A DNA stretch of 64,000 bases from Umezawaea tangerina (GCF_003002815.1 NZ_PVTF01000005.1:124001-188000), one strand, 5' to 3'. Numbered from the stretch's first letter, positions 53,812 through 62,148 are shown. Program-made: numbers and translations. Notes: generated by a model not told the origin, from the sequence alone.

Positions 53812-54414
53812 TCAGTCCTGCTTGAGGGCGTGCAGGGCCGAGAGCGGTCCACCGCCGACCTGCATCAGCCGACCGCCTTCCCGCAACGACCCGACGTCCA
53901 CCGGCGCGAAGCCGATCCCGTCCGCGACCGCGCGAAAGTCCGACTTCGCGCCCTCGTCGTCCCCGGCGTAGAAGAGGAGCTGGCGACCTTCGGCGTGCCG
54001 GGGGTCGGGGGTGATGTACCGGGCGAACAACGTGTTGAACGCCTTGACCACACGTGCACCCGGTGCGTGCCGGGCCACGAGCTCACTGCCCGTGTCCGAA
54101 CCGAGGTCGACGTAGTCCGCCTGCGCCAGGCCGGTGATCTGGTTGCTGGTGTCGACCAGGATCCGACCGTCCCACGTGGACACACCGGCCAGCGCTTCGG
54201 GAATGTCCTGCCACCTGACGGCCAGGAACACCATGTCGGCCGCCGCCGCCTCCGCGACCGTTCCGGCCGTGGCCAACGGCCCCAACCGCGCCACCACGTC
54301 GGCCAACGAGGCCGGACCACGGCTGTTGCTCAGCACGACGCGATGACCCGCCGCCACGAGATGCCCGGCGATCCCCTGCCCGATCGTGCCCGCTCCGATG
54401 GTTCCGAACTCCAT
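53812..54414 (-). CDS. NADPH:F420 oxidoreductase-like NAD(P)-binding protein
   Basis: Protein of 200 residues resembling the F420-dependent NADP oxidoreductase family. N-terminal Rossmann motif MEFGTIGAGTIGQGIAGHLV, then VVLSNSRGPASLADVV, MVFLAVRWQDIPEAL, GRILVDTSNQITG, RVVKAFNTLFARY and LLFYAGDDEGAKSDFRAVAD. SNSRG replaces the usual NADP 2'-phosphate-binding SNSR, which fits NADP. ATG at 54414 chosen as the family start. First gene of a two-gene unit with the MDR oxidoreductase; a 22-base palindrome lies 31 bases upstream. Confidence 0.88.
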   Translation of the reverse strand: MEFGTIGAGTIGQGIAGHLVAAGHRVVLSNSRGPASLADVVARLGPLATAGTVAEAAAADMVFLAVRWQDIPEALAGVSTWDGRILVDTSNQITGLAQADYVDLGSDTGSELVARHAPGARVVKAFNTLFARYITPDPRHAEGRQLLFYAGDDEGAKSDFRAVADGIGFAPVDVGSLREGGRLMQVGGGPLSALHALKQD

Positions 54415-54444
54415 GAACGCCCTCCCCGAGGTACGCCTCCGCCT

Positions 54445-54466
54445 TTTGATGTCATCCGACATCAAA
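54445..54466. promoter_or_regulatory. Operator palindrome TTTGATGTC-ATCC-GACATCAAA
   Basis: Perfect 9-bp arms around a 4-base spacer in a locally AT-rich stretch, upstream of the two-gene oxidoreductase unit. MarR/HxlR-like symmetry. No regulator gene is adjacent, so the binding protein is probably encoded elsewhere. Confidence 0.65.
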
Positions 54467-54678
54467 TTAATGATGACCATCACCATCAATACTTGTCAAG
54501 CCGCGGAGCCCGAACGGTCCGGGGCGCGGTTCCGATTGGCGAGCACGCTCGACGGACGTCCACCCGCGGCCCATCGGGTATCCCGATGCCGCCGCACGGC
54601 CGTATCTCCCCACCACACCGAGGTTCCTGACTACTGCGCCGTGCCCCTGAACACGGCACCTACGAAAGGAACCCCGCA

Positions 54679-55674
54679 GTGCGATTACTCAGACCCGTCC
54701 TGGCGGCCCTCGCCGCCGCCTCCCTCACCTTGGCGATCGGCGCGGCCCCGGCGAACGCCTCCGACCCCAAGCCGGACAACACCGGCAAGGCGAGCGGCCA
54801 AGGCGTCGCGCCCGCTGACGCCGGCCGCAGAGCCCCGGTCGTCAGCCAGGCGGTCGACGTGGCGTCGTCGACCATCCAGACCCGGATCGTCGACTACGTC
54901 AAGACCCGCGGCACCAAGTACACCTTCGGCGCCTACGCCGACCCGACCAGCGGCAAGGTCGTCGTCGAGACCGACGCCCCCGGCGACGTGGTCGCCTCCC
55001 TGGTCGGTTCCTACGGGACCGTGGTCGACGTGCGCAAGCACGAGGTCAGCGACATCTTCAGCCGCCGCGACGACGTCCCGGCGTTCTGGGGCGGCGCGGG
55101 CATCACGCTCACCGCGCCGAGCGCCCGCTGCTCCTCCGGCTACACCGTGCAGAACTCCGCGGGCACCCGCTTCCAGGTGACCGCGGGCCACTGCTTCACC
55201 GACGGTCAGACCGCCGTGACCGAGCTGGGCGGCCTGACCGTGGGCACCATCAGCGGCAACGGGCTCCCGTCCCAGGACATGGAGCTCATCAGCGGGCAGT
55301 CCTACGGGCCGTTCATCTACCTGGGCGGCGTCGACAGCACCACCGGCGCGCACGTGCTGTCCGCGGGTGACCCGGTGGTCGGCTTCACCGACTACTGCCA
55401 CAGCGGCCGCACCACCGGCGAGAACTGCGGCCACACCGCCACCAGCGTCACCGCCACGGTCTGCACCTCCAGCGGCTGCAAGTCCCCCGTCACCGCGTTC
55501 ACCGGCGGGAACCTGCCGCAGGGCGGCGACTCCGGCTCGCCGTTCTACGTCGGCAGCGTGTCCGCTCCCGACAAGCACATCCGCGGCCACGTCATCGCCA
55601 TCGGCGGCGGCACGGCGTACGCGGAGCTCTGGAGCCGCGTCGCCGCGCGGTTCGGCGTCACCATCGCCACCTGA
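54679..55674 (+). CDS. Secreted S1-family serine protease (streptogrisin/alpha-lytic-like)
   Basis: Secreted protease precursor of 331 residues. Signal peptide ends at PANA near residue 27. A propeptide of about 105 residues follows (TIQTRIVDYVKTRGTKYTFG and a VVVETDAPGDVVASLVG strand, similar in shape to folding-assisting pro-domains). The mature chymotrypsin-like domain has His171 in QVTAGHCFTDG, a disulfide CSSGYTVQ...GHC pattern, and Ser285 in LPQGGDSGSPFYVG. GTG start with AAAGGA upstream. A strong bidirectional terminator follows. It is an extracellular degradative enzyme; substrate preference is not determinable. Confidence 0.92.
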   Translation: MRLLRPVLAALAAASLTLAIGAAPANASDPKPDNTGKASGQGVAPADAGRRAPVVSQAVDVASSTIQTRIVDYVKTRGTKYTFGAYADPTSGKVVVETDAPGDVVASLVGSYGTVVDVRKHEVSDIFSRRDDVPAFWGGAGITLTAPSARCSSGYTVQNSAGTRFQVTAGHCFTDGQTAVTELGGLTVGTISGNGLPSQDMELISGQSYGPFIYLGGVDSTTGAHVLSAGDPVVGFTDYCHSGRTTGENCGHTATSVTATVCTSSGCKSPVTAFTGGNLPQGGDSGSPFYVGSVSAPDKHIRGHVIAIGGGTAYAELWSRVAARFGVTIAT

Positions 55675-55679
55675 GCACG

Positions 55680-55711
55680 GGGCCGGGGGTGGGTGGAGCC
55701 ACCCCCGGCCC
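55680..55711. terminator. Bidirectional terminator between protease and lipoprotein
   Basis: GGGCCGGGGGTGG / CCACCCCCGGCCC, perfect 13-bp stem, 6-base loop, between the convergent protease and lipoprotein genes, ending 2 bases before the lipoprotein stop codon. Confidence 0.8.
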
Positions 55712-55713
55712 GC

Positions 55714-56220
55714 TCACGTCACGTCGAGCGACCACGGCCCACCGACCGCGACCACGCCCTGGCCGCCGAGGTTCACCGACACGACCGCGAACACCTGGTA
55801 GGAGCCAGCGGCCAGCGGCTCGCCGCCATCGCACTCCCGCAGGCTCCCGGTGGCCGGGAAGTCCGCACTCGCACCGGCGGGGAGGTCCAGCGGCTTGGCC
55901 ACCAGGTCCTTCGGCAGCGGCGCGCCCACGACCTTCCCGTCCCGCACGACGACCACGTCGGCCAGCTCGGACGTGTCCCCCTTGAGCGCCTGCCCGTTGT
56001 TCGTCACCGTCACCGTTCCCGCGAACGTCCCACCACCCCGCTCGACACTGCCGGGAAACCTCCCGGTCAGCGCCAGAACGCCGGTGGCGGTGAGCCCGTC
56101 CGCCCGTTGGCCGCAGCCCGGAACCGCCTGCACCACATCACCTCCGCCGGTCTCGACCGCTCTCCCGCACGCCGCCAGCACCACGGCGGCCACCACCACA
56201 CCCACAGCCCTCCGCCACAT
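55714..56220 (-). CDS. Lipoprotein of unknown function
   Basis: Predicted lipoprotein of 168 residues. The signal peptide MWRRAVGVVVAAVVLAACGR ends in the lipobox LAAC. The mature part has two cysteines (PGCGQRADG, LRECDGGE) and an immunoglobulin-like beta pattern: GTFAGTVTVTNNGQALKGDT and AAGSYQVFAVVSVNLGGQGV, which resembles a C-terminal Ig-like or CARDB-type domain. No enzymatic motif. The ATG at 56220 gives the signal sequence; a GTG two codons earlier is equally possible. Convergent with the secreted protease. Confidence 0.72.
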   Translation of the reverse strand: MWRRAVGVVVAAVVLAACGRAVETGGGDVVQAVPGCGQRADGLTATGVLALTGRFPGSVERGGGTFAGTVTVTNNGQALKGDTSELADVVVVRDGKVVGAPLPKDLVAKPLDLPAGASADFPATGSLRECDGGEPLAAGSYQVFAVVSVNLGGQGVVAVGGPWSLDVT

Positions 56221-56387
56221 GCGCACCACACTCCCGCCTGCCGGACGGAACAGACCCCTTCGGCCGTTGCACAGCACGGGAATCCGGGCACGCCCGTGCG
56301 GCCCCTTGGTCGCCACCGACTTCCGGAGACCGGACACGTCGGTGATCGAGCCGGCGCGGCGCACCACGACCTGGCAAGGTGTTCGCG

Positions 56388-56909
56388 ATGGCGGAAGACG
56401 CGAAAGCCCGCAAGGCGGACCCGGTCCTGCGCGATGCCCATCCGGAGGACGTCCCGGCGCTGCACCGGTTCGGTGAGGAGCACATCCGCCCCCACTACAC
56501 CCCGCTGATCGGCGCCGACGCGGCCGAAGGCCAGGTCCGCAGCTGGTGGAACGAGACCTACCTGGCCAAGGTCGTGGCCAACGGCCAGGTGGTGCTGGCC
56601 GAGGTCGACGGCGACATCGCCGGTGTCGGCGAGCACGGACGCCGAGGTGCCGACCACGTGGTCTACAAGCTGTACCTGCACCCCCGGCACCGCGGCAGCG
56701 GCCTGGGCCCGCGCCTGCTCGACGCCCTCACCGCACACCTGCCCGCCGACGTCGACCGGTTGCACATCGAGCACTTCGCCGCCAACGAGCGCGCGGGCGC
56801 CTTCTACGAACGCGAGGGCTTCACCGTGGAAGAGGTCGAACCCAGCCCCACCGGCGACCCCGCGCTCGCCGTGGTCTGGCGCTCCCGCCCGCTGACCGGC
56901 CGGCGGTGA
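56388..56909 (+). CDS. GNAT-family N-acetyltransferase
   Basis: Acetyltransferase of 173 residues. The acetyl-CoA-binding segment is visible as VYKLYLHPRHRGSGLGPRLLDAL (R-x-x-G-x-G/A form as RHRGSGLG), followed by LHIEHFAANERAGAFYEREG FTVEE-type strands; the N-terminal part VLRDAHPEDVPALHRFGEEH is typical. Substrate unknown. Among possible starts the ATG at 56388 is supported by AAGG eight bases upstream. It is a single gene divergent from the lipoprotein and converging on the M15-like cassette. Confidence 0.9.
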   Translation: MAEDAKARKADPVLRDAHPEDVPALHRFGEEHIRPHYTPLIGADAAEGQVRSWWNETYLAKVVANGQVVLAEVDGDIAGVGEHGRRGADHVVYKLYLHPRHRGSGLGPRLLDALTAHLPADVDRLHIEHFAANERAGAFYEREGFTVEEVEPSPTGDPALAVVWRSRPLTGRR

Positions 56910-57013
56910 CGGGATCTCGCACCCGGTCCACCGGTGACAGCGACAACGCCACATCCGCGCCTCGTCGAACGCGTAGGGGCGGCGCGAAGAGCCGGTCGCG
57001 CCGCCCCCGTTCG

Positions 57014-57664
57014 TCAGCCCGTGGTGATCTGCTGCTTGGCCAGGACCTTCGCCATCAGGTGGCGGGTCTCGTCGAACACGTCACGGGGTGTGCCCGCGGA
57101 CTTGCCAGGTCCCCACTGGCCGATCTTGCGGGCCACCGCGGTGAGCTTGGCGTTGCCCGGCTTCACGTCGATCTGGAAGTGGCCCTCCTTCGGCGACTTC
57201 TTGAAGTCGCCTCCCCACCGGACGACTCCTTCACACTCGGCGAGGATGTCACGCACGACGGCGAGCTCGTGCGGGAAGAAGTTCCCCTTCACCCCTGTCG
57301 GGTAGAGGTCCGGCCGGATCGCGAACGCCGTGCCGGACAGGTAGTTCGACTCGAACGGCGCGCCGCCGCCGGTCTGGGTGACCTGGTCGGGCAGCAGTGG
57401 CGCGATCTCGTAGTGCAAGCGGCGTGCGACGTGCAGCAGCACGGTGGCCACGTCGCCGGAGCGCAGTGCCGCGGTGGCACCCGATCCCTCGACCCTCAGC
57501 CGCACGATGTCCTTGTGCCGCAACGGCCAACCGTTGGCCGACACCGATCCTTGCGCGGTCGCCGCTGCGGCGGGCGCGAAGCCGATGGACACGGCCGCGG
57601 CGAGGCCGCCCGCGACGCCCAGGAACCGACGGCGTCCCCACGTTCCCCCGGATGGTTCGTTCAC
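57014..57664 (-). CDS. Tat-exported M15-like peptidase homologue, probably catalytically impaired
   Basis: Protein of 216 residues with a twin-arginine signal (GRRRFLGVAGGLAAAVSIG, cleavage after AAA). The mature part resembles the M15 D-Ala-D-Ala carboxypeptidase/endolysin fold: ESNYLSGTAFAIRPDLYP, NFFPHELAVVRDILAECEGV, VRWGGDFKKSPKEGHFQIDV. In active members the first motif reads H-x-x-G-x-A-x-D and supplies two zinc ligands; here those positions are Tyr108 and Ala115, while the later His in GHFQID is kept. It may bind peptidoglycan without cutting it. GTG start overlapping the membrane protein stop (GTGA); last gene of a three-gene cassette. Confidence 0.78.
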   Translation of the reverse strand: MNEPSGGTWGRRRFLGVAGGLAAAVSIGFAPAAAATAQGSVSANGWPLRHKDIVRLRVEGSGATAALRSGDVATVLLHVARRLHYEIAPLLPDQVTQTGGGAPFESNYLSGTAFAIRPDLYPTGVKGNFFPHELAVVRDILAECEGVVRWGGDFKKSPKEGHFQIDVKPGNAKLTAVARKIGQWGPGKSAGTPRDVFDETRHLMAKVLAKQQITTG

Positions 57665-57981
57665 GTCTTCCCCCTGTTGGCTCTCTGCACGATGACAACG
57701 ACGGTGAACACGACCGACAACGCCAGGAGGGCGAAGAAGAGCGGGTTCACGTAGGGCGGGACGAGGTCGTAGTTCGGGTTGCAGGGGTTGGAGAGCGGGA
57801 ACAGCGACGACTCGTTGTAGGCCGTGGGTACCCAGGGTTGGCCGCGCCCACGGCACGTGTCCTCGATGTCGGGGACCGCGAGCGAGTTGAAGAACCCCCA
57901 CACGTACATGGCCACCGCCCCGAACAGCGACCACCTGGCCACACGGCCTGCCTTCATCATCGTCCTCGCTACTCGGGTCAT
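57661..57981 (-). CDS. Small two-helix membrane protein
   Basis: Protein of 106 residues, no recognised family. Two hydrophobic segments: about 17-36 (WSLFGAVAMYVWGFFNSLAV) and about 78-98 (VNPLFFALLALSVVFTVVVI). Between them about 40 polar residues with cysteines in DTCRGRGQPWVP and SNPCNPNYD could lie outside the membrane and form a disulfide. It starts at an ATG overlapping the large DUF1906 gene stop (ATGA) and ends overlapping the M15-like gene start (GTGA), so the three are translationally linked. An anchor or holin-like role is conceivable but unsupported. Confidence 0.75.
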   Translation of the reverse strand: MTRVARTMMKAGRVARWSLFGAVAMYVWGFFNSLAVPDIEDTCRGRGQPWVPTAYNESSLFPLSNPCNPNYDLVPPYVNPLFFALLALSVVFTVVVIVQRANRGKT

Positions 57982-60314
57982 CCGCGGGACAGCCGCTCGA
58001 CCGCGTCAGCGTATCCCTGCACGAACGGGTCGAGCTTGTAGTCCGGCATGTCCGTCGGGAGTGTGACGACGCCGCCCGACAGCAGGATCGCCGCGCTCTG
58101 CAGCCCGTACAGTTCGACGTCGCCGTGCAGACCGTTCAGCATGTTCTTCGCCGTCGTGAAGACGTTCTGCGCACTGCCGCCATGGCGGGTGAGGTAGAAC
58201 TGCCTGAACCTCGTCGCCGGTCCGGTCCCGGTCATGTAGGCCGCGATGACGTCGTCGATCCTGCCGCCGGCGCGGGCGGCGGTCCCGATCAGCTGGCCGT
58301 CGCAGTCCTGGATGTAGTCGGTGAGCGCGAACGTCGACTCTACGTTGAGCTTCGCGAACCTGGCTTCGACGAAGAGGTATCCCGAGGCGTACGAGCTCTC
58401 GGCGTAGCGCCATTCGCCGTAGAGCGTGCACAGGTCACCGGCCCAGCCTCCGAAGTCCCCCCTGGTCGACGCGGTGCCGGGACCGGTCCCCTTCCGGTAG
58501 ACCGCGTGGGCGGTCGCGGCGAGGTGGTCGAGGTTGACGCTCAACCTGGTGGCCGGGTCCAGGAAGCTCCGGACGGGGTTGGCCACCCTCTCGTTGACGT
58601 AGCGGACCCAGGCCTCGTCCACCGAGCCGATCAGCAGGGTCCACCCCGTCCTGACGCCGTCGTACTTCGGGTAGCGCAGGTACTCGAGCACCCGGTCGGT
58701 GGGGTCACCGCCGTAGGAGACCGCCAACGAGTAGAGCGTCCTGGTGAAGGCGAGGAACTCGTCGAGCGTCGCGTCCCGGCCGTTCACGTTCTCCGGACCG
58801 CAGCCGGGATCCGTGCCCCGCCAGACGTTGTTGTCGAGCGGGAACGAGTCGCTCGACGACGGCTCGAAGAAGAACTCCTTGATCTGGGTGAACGCCCAGT
58901 TGTCCGGCATGGGGAAGCCGAGGTTGCCGGAGAAGCCGTACGACATCCCGGAGACGAACGAGTGCCGCGCGTACGACTCGCTGCTCACGCGGCTGCACAC
59001 GTTGCGGGACCCGTACACGCCCTGCACGTACCGTCCGCCCCGCGACCGCAGTCCGGCCGCGACGCCGTTGAAGTACGGGACGATGTTGCTGGTGATCTCC
59101 TCGCTGGTCGCGTCGTAGTCGACCGCGAAGTAGATCACCGTTCCGGCGTTGAAGCCGTAGCCGACCGCACGCCCGTGCGCGAGCAGCGCGTGGTCGTACC
59201 CCTTCGACCAGCTGAAGTCCTCGAGGCCTCGGCCGTAGTACTGCGAGATGGGGAACACGCGCAGTCCCGCCGCGAAGATGGCGGCGAGCTCGCCGGGCTG
59301 GAGCTCCTTGTCGAGCGACTCGTCCGGCGACTCGTCGAGGTAGCGGCCCACGACTCGGTAGCCGGCGTTGAACAGCCGTGCGCCTCGACCGCCGAGGATG
59401 TGCCTGCTGGTGTCGCACGCGGAGACGGGCCGGTCCGGATCCCCCATCGACACCAGCAGCTGCGCCCAGGTGCGGTAGTCGCCGACACCGCTCTCCTCCA
59501 GCAGCGAGAAGCGCTGGAACATCCTCACCCAGGAGGCCAGGTCGTCGTCCCACCGGTATTGGAACCCCGCCTCCGTCGCGCCGCCGTCGGGCCTGCGGAT
59601 CGGGCTGTTGAAGGCGCAGGCCGAGCTGAACAGCTCCACCCAGCTCTGCGACGAGCCAGGACCGACGGGGTTGCGGGCCAGGCCCGCCTGGGTGCCGGGG
59701 CCGAAGTTCCCCGTGGCGTTGTCGTCCGGGATGCCGACCTCGTACTGGATCGCCTTCATCAACGCCTGCTGGACGTCGCGCGAGTAGATCCCGTCGCAGG
59801 GGATGACGAAGAAGGTGGACCGGTTGAGGTACTTGCCGTTCAGCCACCGCTGGATCGTCTGGACCCGCGGCCGACCGCCCGACAGCATCACGTAGGCGTC
59901 CATGTTGAGGATCGCCTTGAAGATCTTGGGGTCGACGGTGCCGTCGGAGCCGAACAACCCGATGTCGGTCTTGAGACCGCTCACCGCACCCGCGGTGCCC
60001 GAGTGGAACCTGCCGGTCTGGGTCTCCCCCGCGTCGTAACCCTTGCAGAACAGGCCGTGCTGGATGATCCGGACGATGTTCGCGTTCCTGCTGTACCCCT
60101 GGCCGATCGGCCCCTGGGCGGCGATCAAGCCCATGGTGGTCGGGCCGAAGGTGTCGGACAGCTCCGTGATGCCCAGTTCGTGCTGCAGTCCGCGGGTGAG
60201 CGAGAACATCGTCGCCCACCCGGTCCTGCCGTTCTCCTCGCACCTCTCGTAGCCCGGCACACCGGTGTACGCGGCGTTCACCCACTGCTGGGCCTCGAGC
60301 ACACGCTGATCCAT
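57978..60314 (-). CDS. Peptidoglycan-binding-like / DUF1906 glycoside-hydrolase-like protein
   Basis: Protein of 778 residues. The first 320 residues contain about four peptidoglycan-binding-like modules: VLEAQQWVNAAYTGVPGYER, NIVRIIQHGLFCKGYDAGET, RVQTIQRWLNGKYLNRSTFF, and WVRMFQRFSLLEESGVGDYR. Residues about 325-530 are a DUF1906 (Rv2525c-like, GH25-related) TIM-barrel: ACDTSRHILGGRG, YRVVGRYLDESPDES, LRVFPISQYYG, VIYFAVDYDATSEE and YVQGVYGSRNVCSRV, with aspartates at strand ends. A 240-residue C-terminal part has no known family. No signal peptide, so export is by an unknown route. Start set at the ATG at 60314 after GGGGGGA. First gene of a three-gene overlapping operon. Confidence 0.85.
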   Translation of the reverse strand: MDQRVLEAQQWVNAAYTGVPGYERCEENGRTGWATMFSLTRGLQHELGITELSDTFGPTTMGLIAAQGPIGQGYSRNANIVRIIQHGLFCKGYDAGETQTGRFHSGTAGAVSGLKTDIGLFGSDGTVDPKIFKAILNMDAYVMLSGGRPRVQTIQRWLNGKYLNRSTFFVIPCDGIYSRDVQQALMKAIQYEVGIPDDNATGNFGPGTQAGLARNPVGPGSSQSWVELFSSACAFNSPIRRPDGGATEAGFQYRWDDDLASWVRMFQRFSLLEESGVGDYRTWAQLLVSMGDPDRPVSACDTSRHILGGRGARLFNAGYRVVGRYLDESPDESLDKELQPGELAAIFAAGLRVFPISQYYGRGLEDFSWSKGYDHALLAHGRAVGYGFNAGTVIYFAVDYDATSEEITSNIVPYFNGVAAGLRSRGGRYVQGVYGSRNVCSRVSSESYARHSFVSGMSYGFSGNLGFPMPDNWAFTQIKEFFFEPSSSDSFPLDNNVWRGTDPGCGPENVNGRDATLDEFLAFTRTLYSLAVSYGGDPTDRVLEYLRYPKYDGVRTGWTLLIGSVDEAWVRYVNERVANPVRSFLDPATRLSVNLDHLAATAHAVYRKGTGPGTASTRGDFGGWAGDLCTLYGEWRYAESSYASGYLFVEARFAKLNVESTFALTDYIQDCDGQLIGTAARAGGRIDDVIAAYMTGTGPATRFRQFYLTRHGGSAQNVFTTAKNMLNGLHGDVELYGLQSAAILLSGGVVTLPTDMPDYKLDPFVQGYADAVERLSRG

Positions 60315-60793
60315 CGTCCCCCCAAGGTCGGTCGCCGCCATTCGTGATCACGGCAGGTGCTGGGGAGGTCGCGGTCGTGCCCGGTCGCGGGATCAAGGCG
60401 CACCGACATCGCGACGGAAGCAGTCCACAGTGGACTTGCCGACGCCGGTGCGTTCACCTCTACCCCGGAACGCACTTCTTCCGCGGTAGGAGTTCGCGCG
60501 GCTTCGACCGCGCCGGCTCGTCGGTCCGGCGCACACAGGTCTCGCCGATCGCGGAAGTCAGCCTTCGTCGATGCCCCGACCGCGGATGATGCCCCCCGTT
60601 TTCGTTCGCGGGCAACGGTTCCCGTCACCCTGCGATGGCCGCCGAGCCATCACGGACACACCTCCCCAGGTGCCGTGATGATCTGTGACCACCTGATGAC
60701 AGCTAACCGCGTGCCGGTAGGCGAGTCAACCGCCACCGGCGTCGTTCGTGGCGATCATCGGACGAGGCCGCACCGGAAGGTCTGGCGCTGCCG
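60315..60793. other. Intergenic region between the DUF1906 operon and the esterase gene
   Basis: About 480 bases. No gene with a credible start and conserved sequence seen. It contains the palindrome AGTCCAC-A-GTGGACT (60422-60436), whose core GTCCACAGTGGAC also occurs at 20122-20134, and presumably the promoter of the DUF1906 operon and the 3' flank of the esterase gene. Confidence 0.45.
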
Positions 60794-62116
60794 TCAGACG
60801 CGCTTCCTCGGAGGGCCTACGAAGGTGTGCCAGGGTGTGACCTTGTCGATGTGCACGACGGCGTCGAACGCCACGAGGGGGTTGACCAGCTGCTTGTAGG
60901 CGCCCTGCTGGGTGCCGTCGATCCGGGCGAAGCGGTCGGCCACGGCGCCGTCGGCGGGGACGTCGCGCAGGTCCAGCAGGGCGAGCGGCTCGCCCGCGCT
61001 CGCGAGCAGGACGTCGAGGCTGCCCGGTTCGGTGAACGGGGCGACGTCCTCGTGGAACACCTCGGTGTGGCCGGGCGGCCCGTCGACCAGGGGGCGGTGG
61101 CTGAACACGCGGCCGCCGTTGTAGGTGGTCGCGATGACCACCATCCGCTCACCGAGCGAGCGGGCCAGGTGCTGGCCGAGCATGACCTGCTCCTCGGTGA
61201 TGATCGGGGGGACGCGGTACGGCCAGCGCTGCACGTGCCCGTTCGCCGCCGCGATGACGACGCGGTCCTCCCGGCCGAGGATCCACTCGACGTTGTCGGC
61301 CATCGCGGCGTCCCGGACGTTGGCGCCCCGGTAGGTGCGCTCCGGCGCGGCGGCGATGTTGGCCAGGAAGGCGTCCGCGTACCTCGCGTTCACCGCGCAC
61401 TGCAACGCGATGTCGGCTTTGGTCGGGTCCACTGTGGAGTACGGGACGCGCAGCGCGCGAAGGCGTTCGGCCAGCTCGCTGATCCGGGCGGTCAGTTCGT
61501 GGCGGTGGGCGGCACCGAGGGCCAGGTAGGCGTGGATCGCGGGTGCCGCCCAGGCCAGTCCGGTGCGGTCGGAGGGGAGGTAGTCCAACAGCGGCACCAG
61601 GTTCCGGCCGACCGCGGCGGCGTACTCCGGGTCGGCCTCGTCCAGGAACCCCAACGCGGCCAGGACACCCGGCAGGGCGGACGCGCTGGAGTCCGGCACG
61701 TCCATGCCGTAGAAGCGCAGCTTGCGGTCGTGGGTGAGGTTGTGCTCGCGCATCCACAGCAGCTGGTCGCGCATCTCCGCGCACTTGCCCATGTGGTAGG
61801 TGATCCCGTCGCGCAGCAGCGCGTCCAGGTCACCGCCGCCGCCGAGCACCCAGTCGTGGACGGCCCAGCCTTCGGGGAAGCCGGACTCCATCGCGAACGC
61901 GGTGAACCCCATCTCCTCCGCCAGGAACCGAGTCACCAGGTGGCGCAGTTGGTAGAACTCGTGCACCCGGTGCGTGCTCTCGCCGATGGCCACGACCCTC
62001 GCGTCACCGACGATGTCCCGCAACGGTTCGAGCTCGCGGTAGCTCGCGTCTCCCGGCTCGATCGTCCTCAGGCGGACGATGTTCTCCCGCAGCCATCCGG
62101 TGATGTCGATGTCCAT
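60794..62116 (-). CDS. Erythromycin-esterase family protein
   Basis: Protein of 440 residues of the EreA/EreB-like family. Conserved parts are visible: VVAIGESTHRVHEFYQLRHL with the catalytic Glu and His of the GExTH motif, FTAFAMESGFPEGWAVHDW, FYGMDVP, DNVEWILGRED and VVIAAANGHVQRWPYRVPP with the second His. Characterised members hydrolyse the macrolide lactone; many chromosomal members have other, unknown substrates, so resistance should not be assumed. ATG start 16 bases from a palindrome (62132-62148). Single gene. Confidence 0.9.
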   Translation of the reverse strand: MDIDITGWLRENIVRLRTIEPGDASYRELEPLRDIVGDARVVAIGESTHRVHEFYQLRHLVTRFLAEEMGFTAFAMESGFPEGWAVHDWVLGGGGDLDALLRDGITYHMGKCAEMRDQLLWMREHNLTHDRKLRFYGMDVPDSSASALPGVLAALGFLDEADPEYAAAVGRNLVPLLDYLPSDRTGLAWAAPAIHAYLALGAAHRHELTARISELAERLRALRVPYSTVDPTKADIALQCAVNARYADAFLANIAAAPERTYRGANVRDAAMADNVEWILGREDRVVIAAANGHVQRWPYRVPPIITEEQVMLGQHLARSLGERMVVIATTYNGGRVFSHRPLVDGPPGHTEVFHEDVAPFTEPGSLDVLLASAGEPLALLDLRDVPADGAVADRFARIDGTQQGAYKQLVNPLVAFDAVVHIDKVTPWHTFVGPPRKRV

Positions 62117-62131
62117 TCCCCGACCGTAGAA

Positions 62132-62148
62132 CCTGACGCGACGTCAGG
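62132..62148. promoter_or_regulatory. Palindrome upstream of the erythromycin-esterase gene
   Basis: CCTGACG-CGA-CGTCAGG, perfect 7-bp arms, 15 bases before the esterase start. TetR-like operator or the end of the upstream unit; no adjacent regulator gene. Confidence 0.5.

Noticed and set aside
58125-60347. 740-codon plus-strand frame opposite the DUF1906 gene.
   Set aside because: Shadow; the conserved modules and overlapping operon structure support the minus strand.
60794-62116. Reading the esterase-family gene as a macrolide resistance gene.
   Set aside because: Family members have diverse substrates and there is no resistance context, so only the family is claimed.
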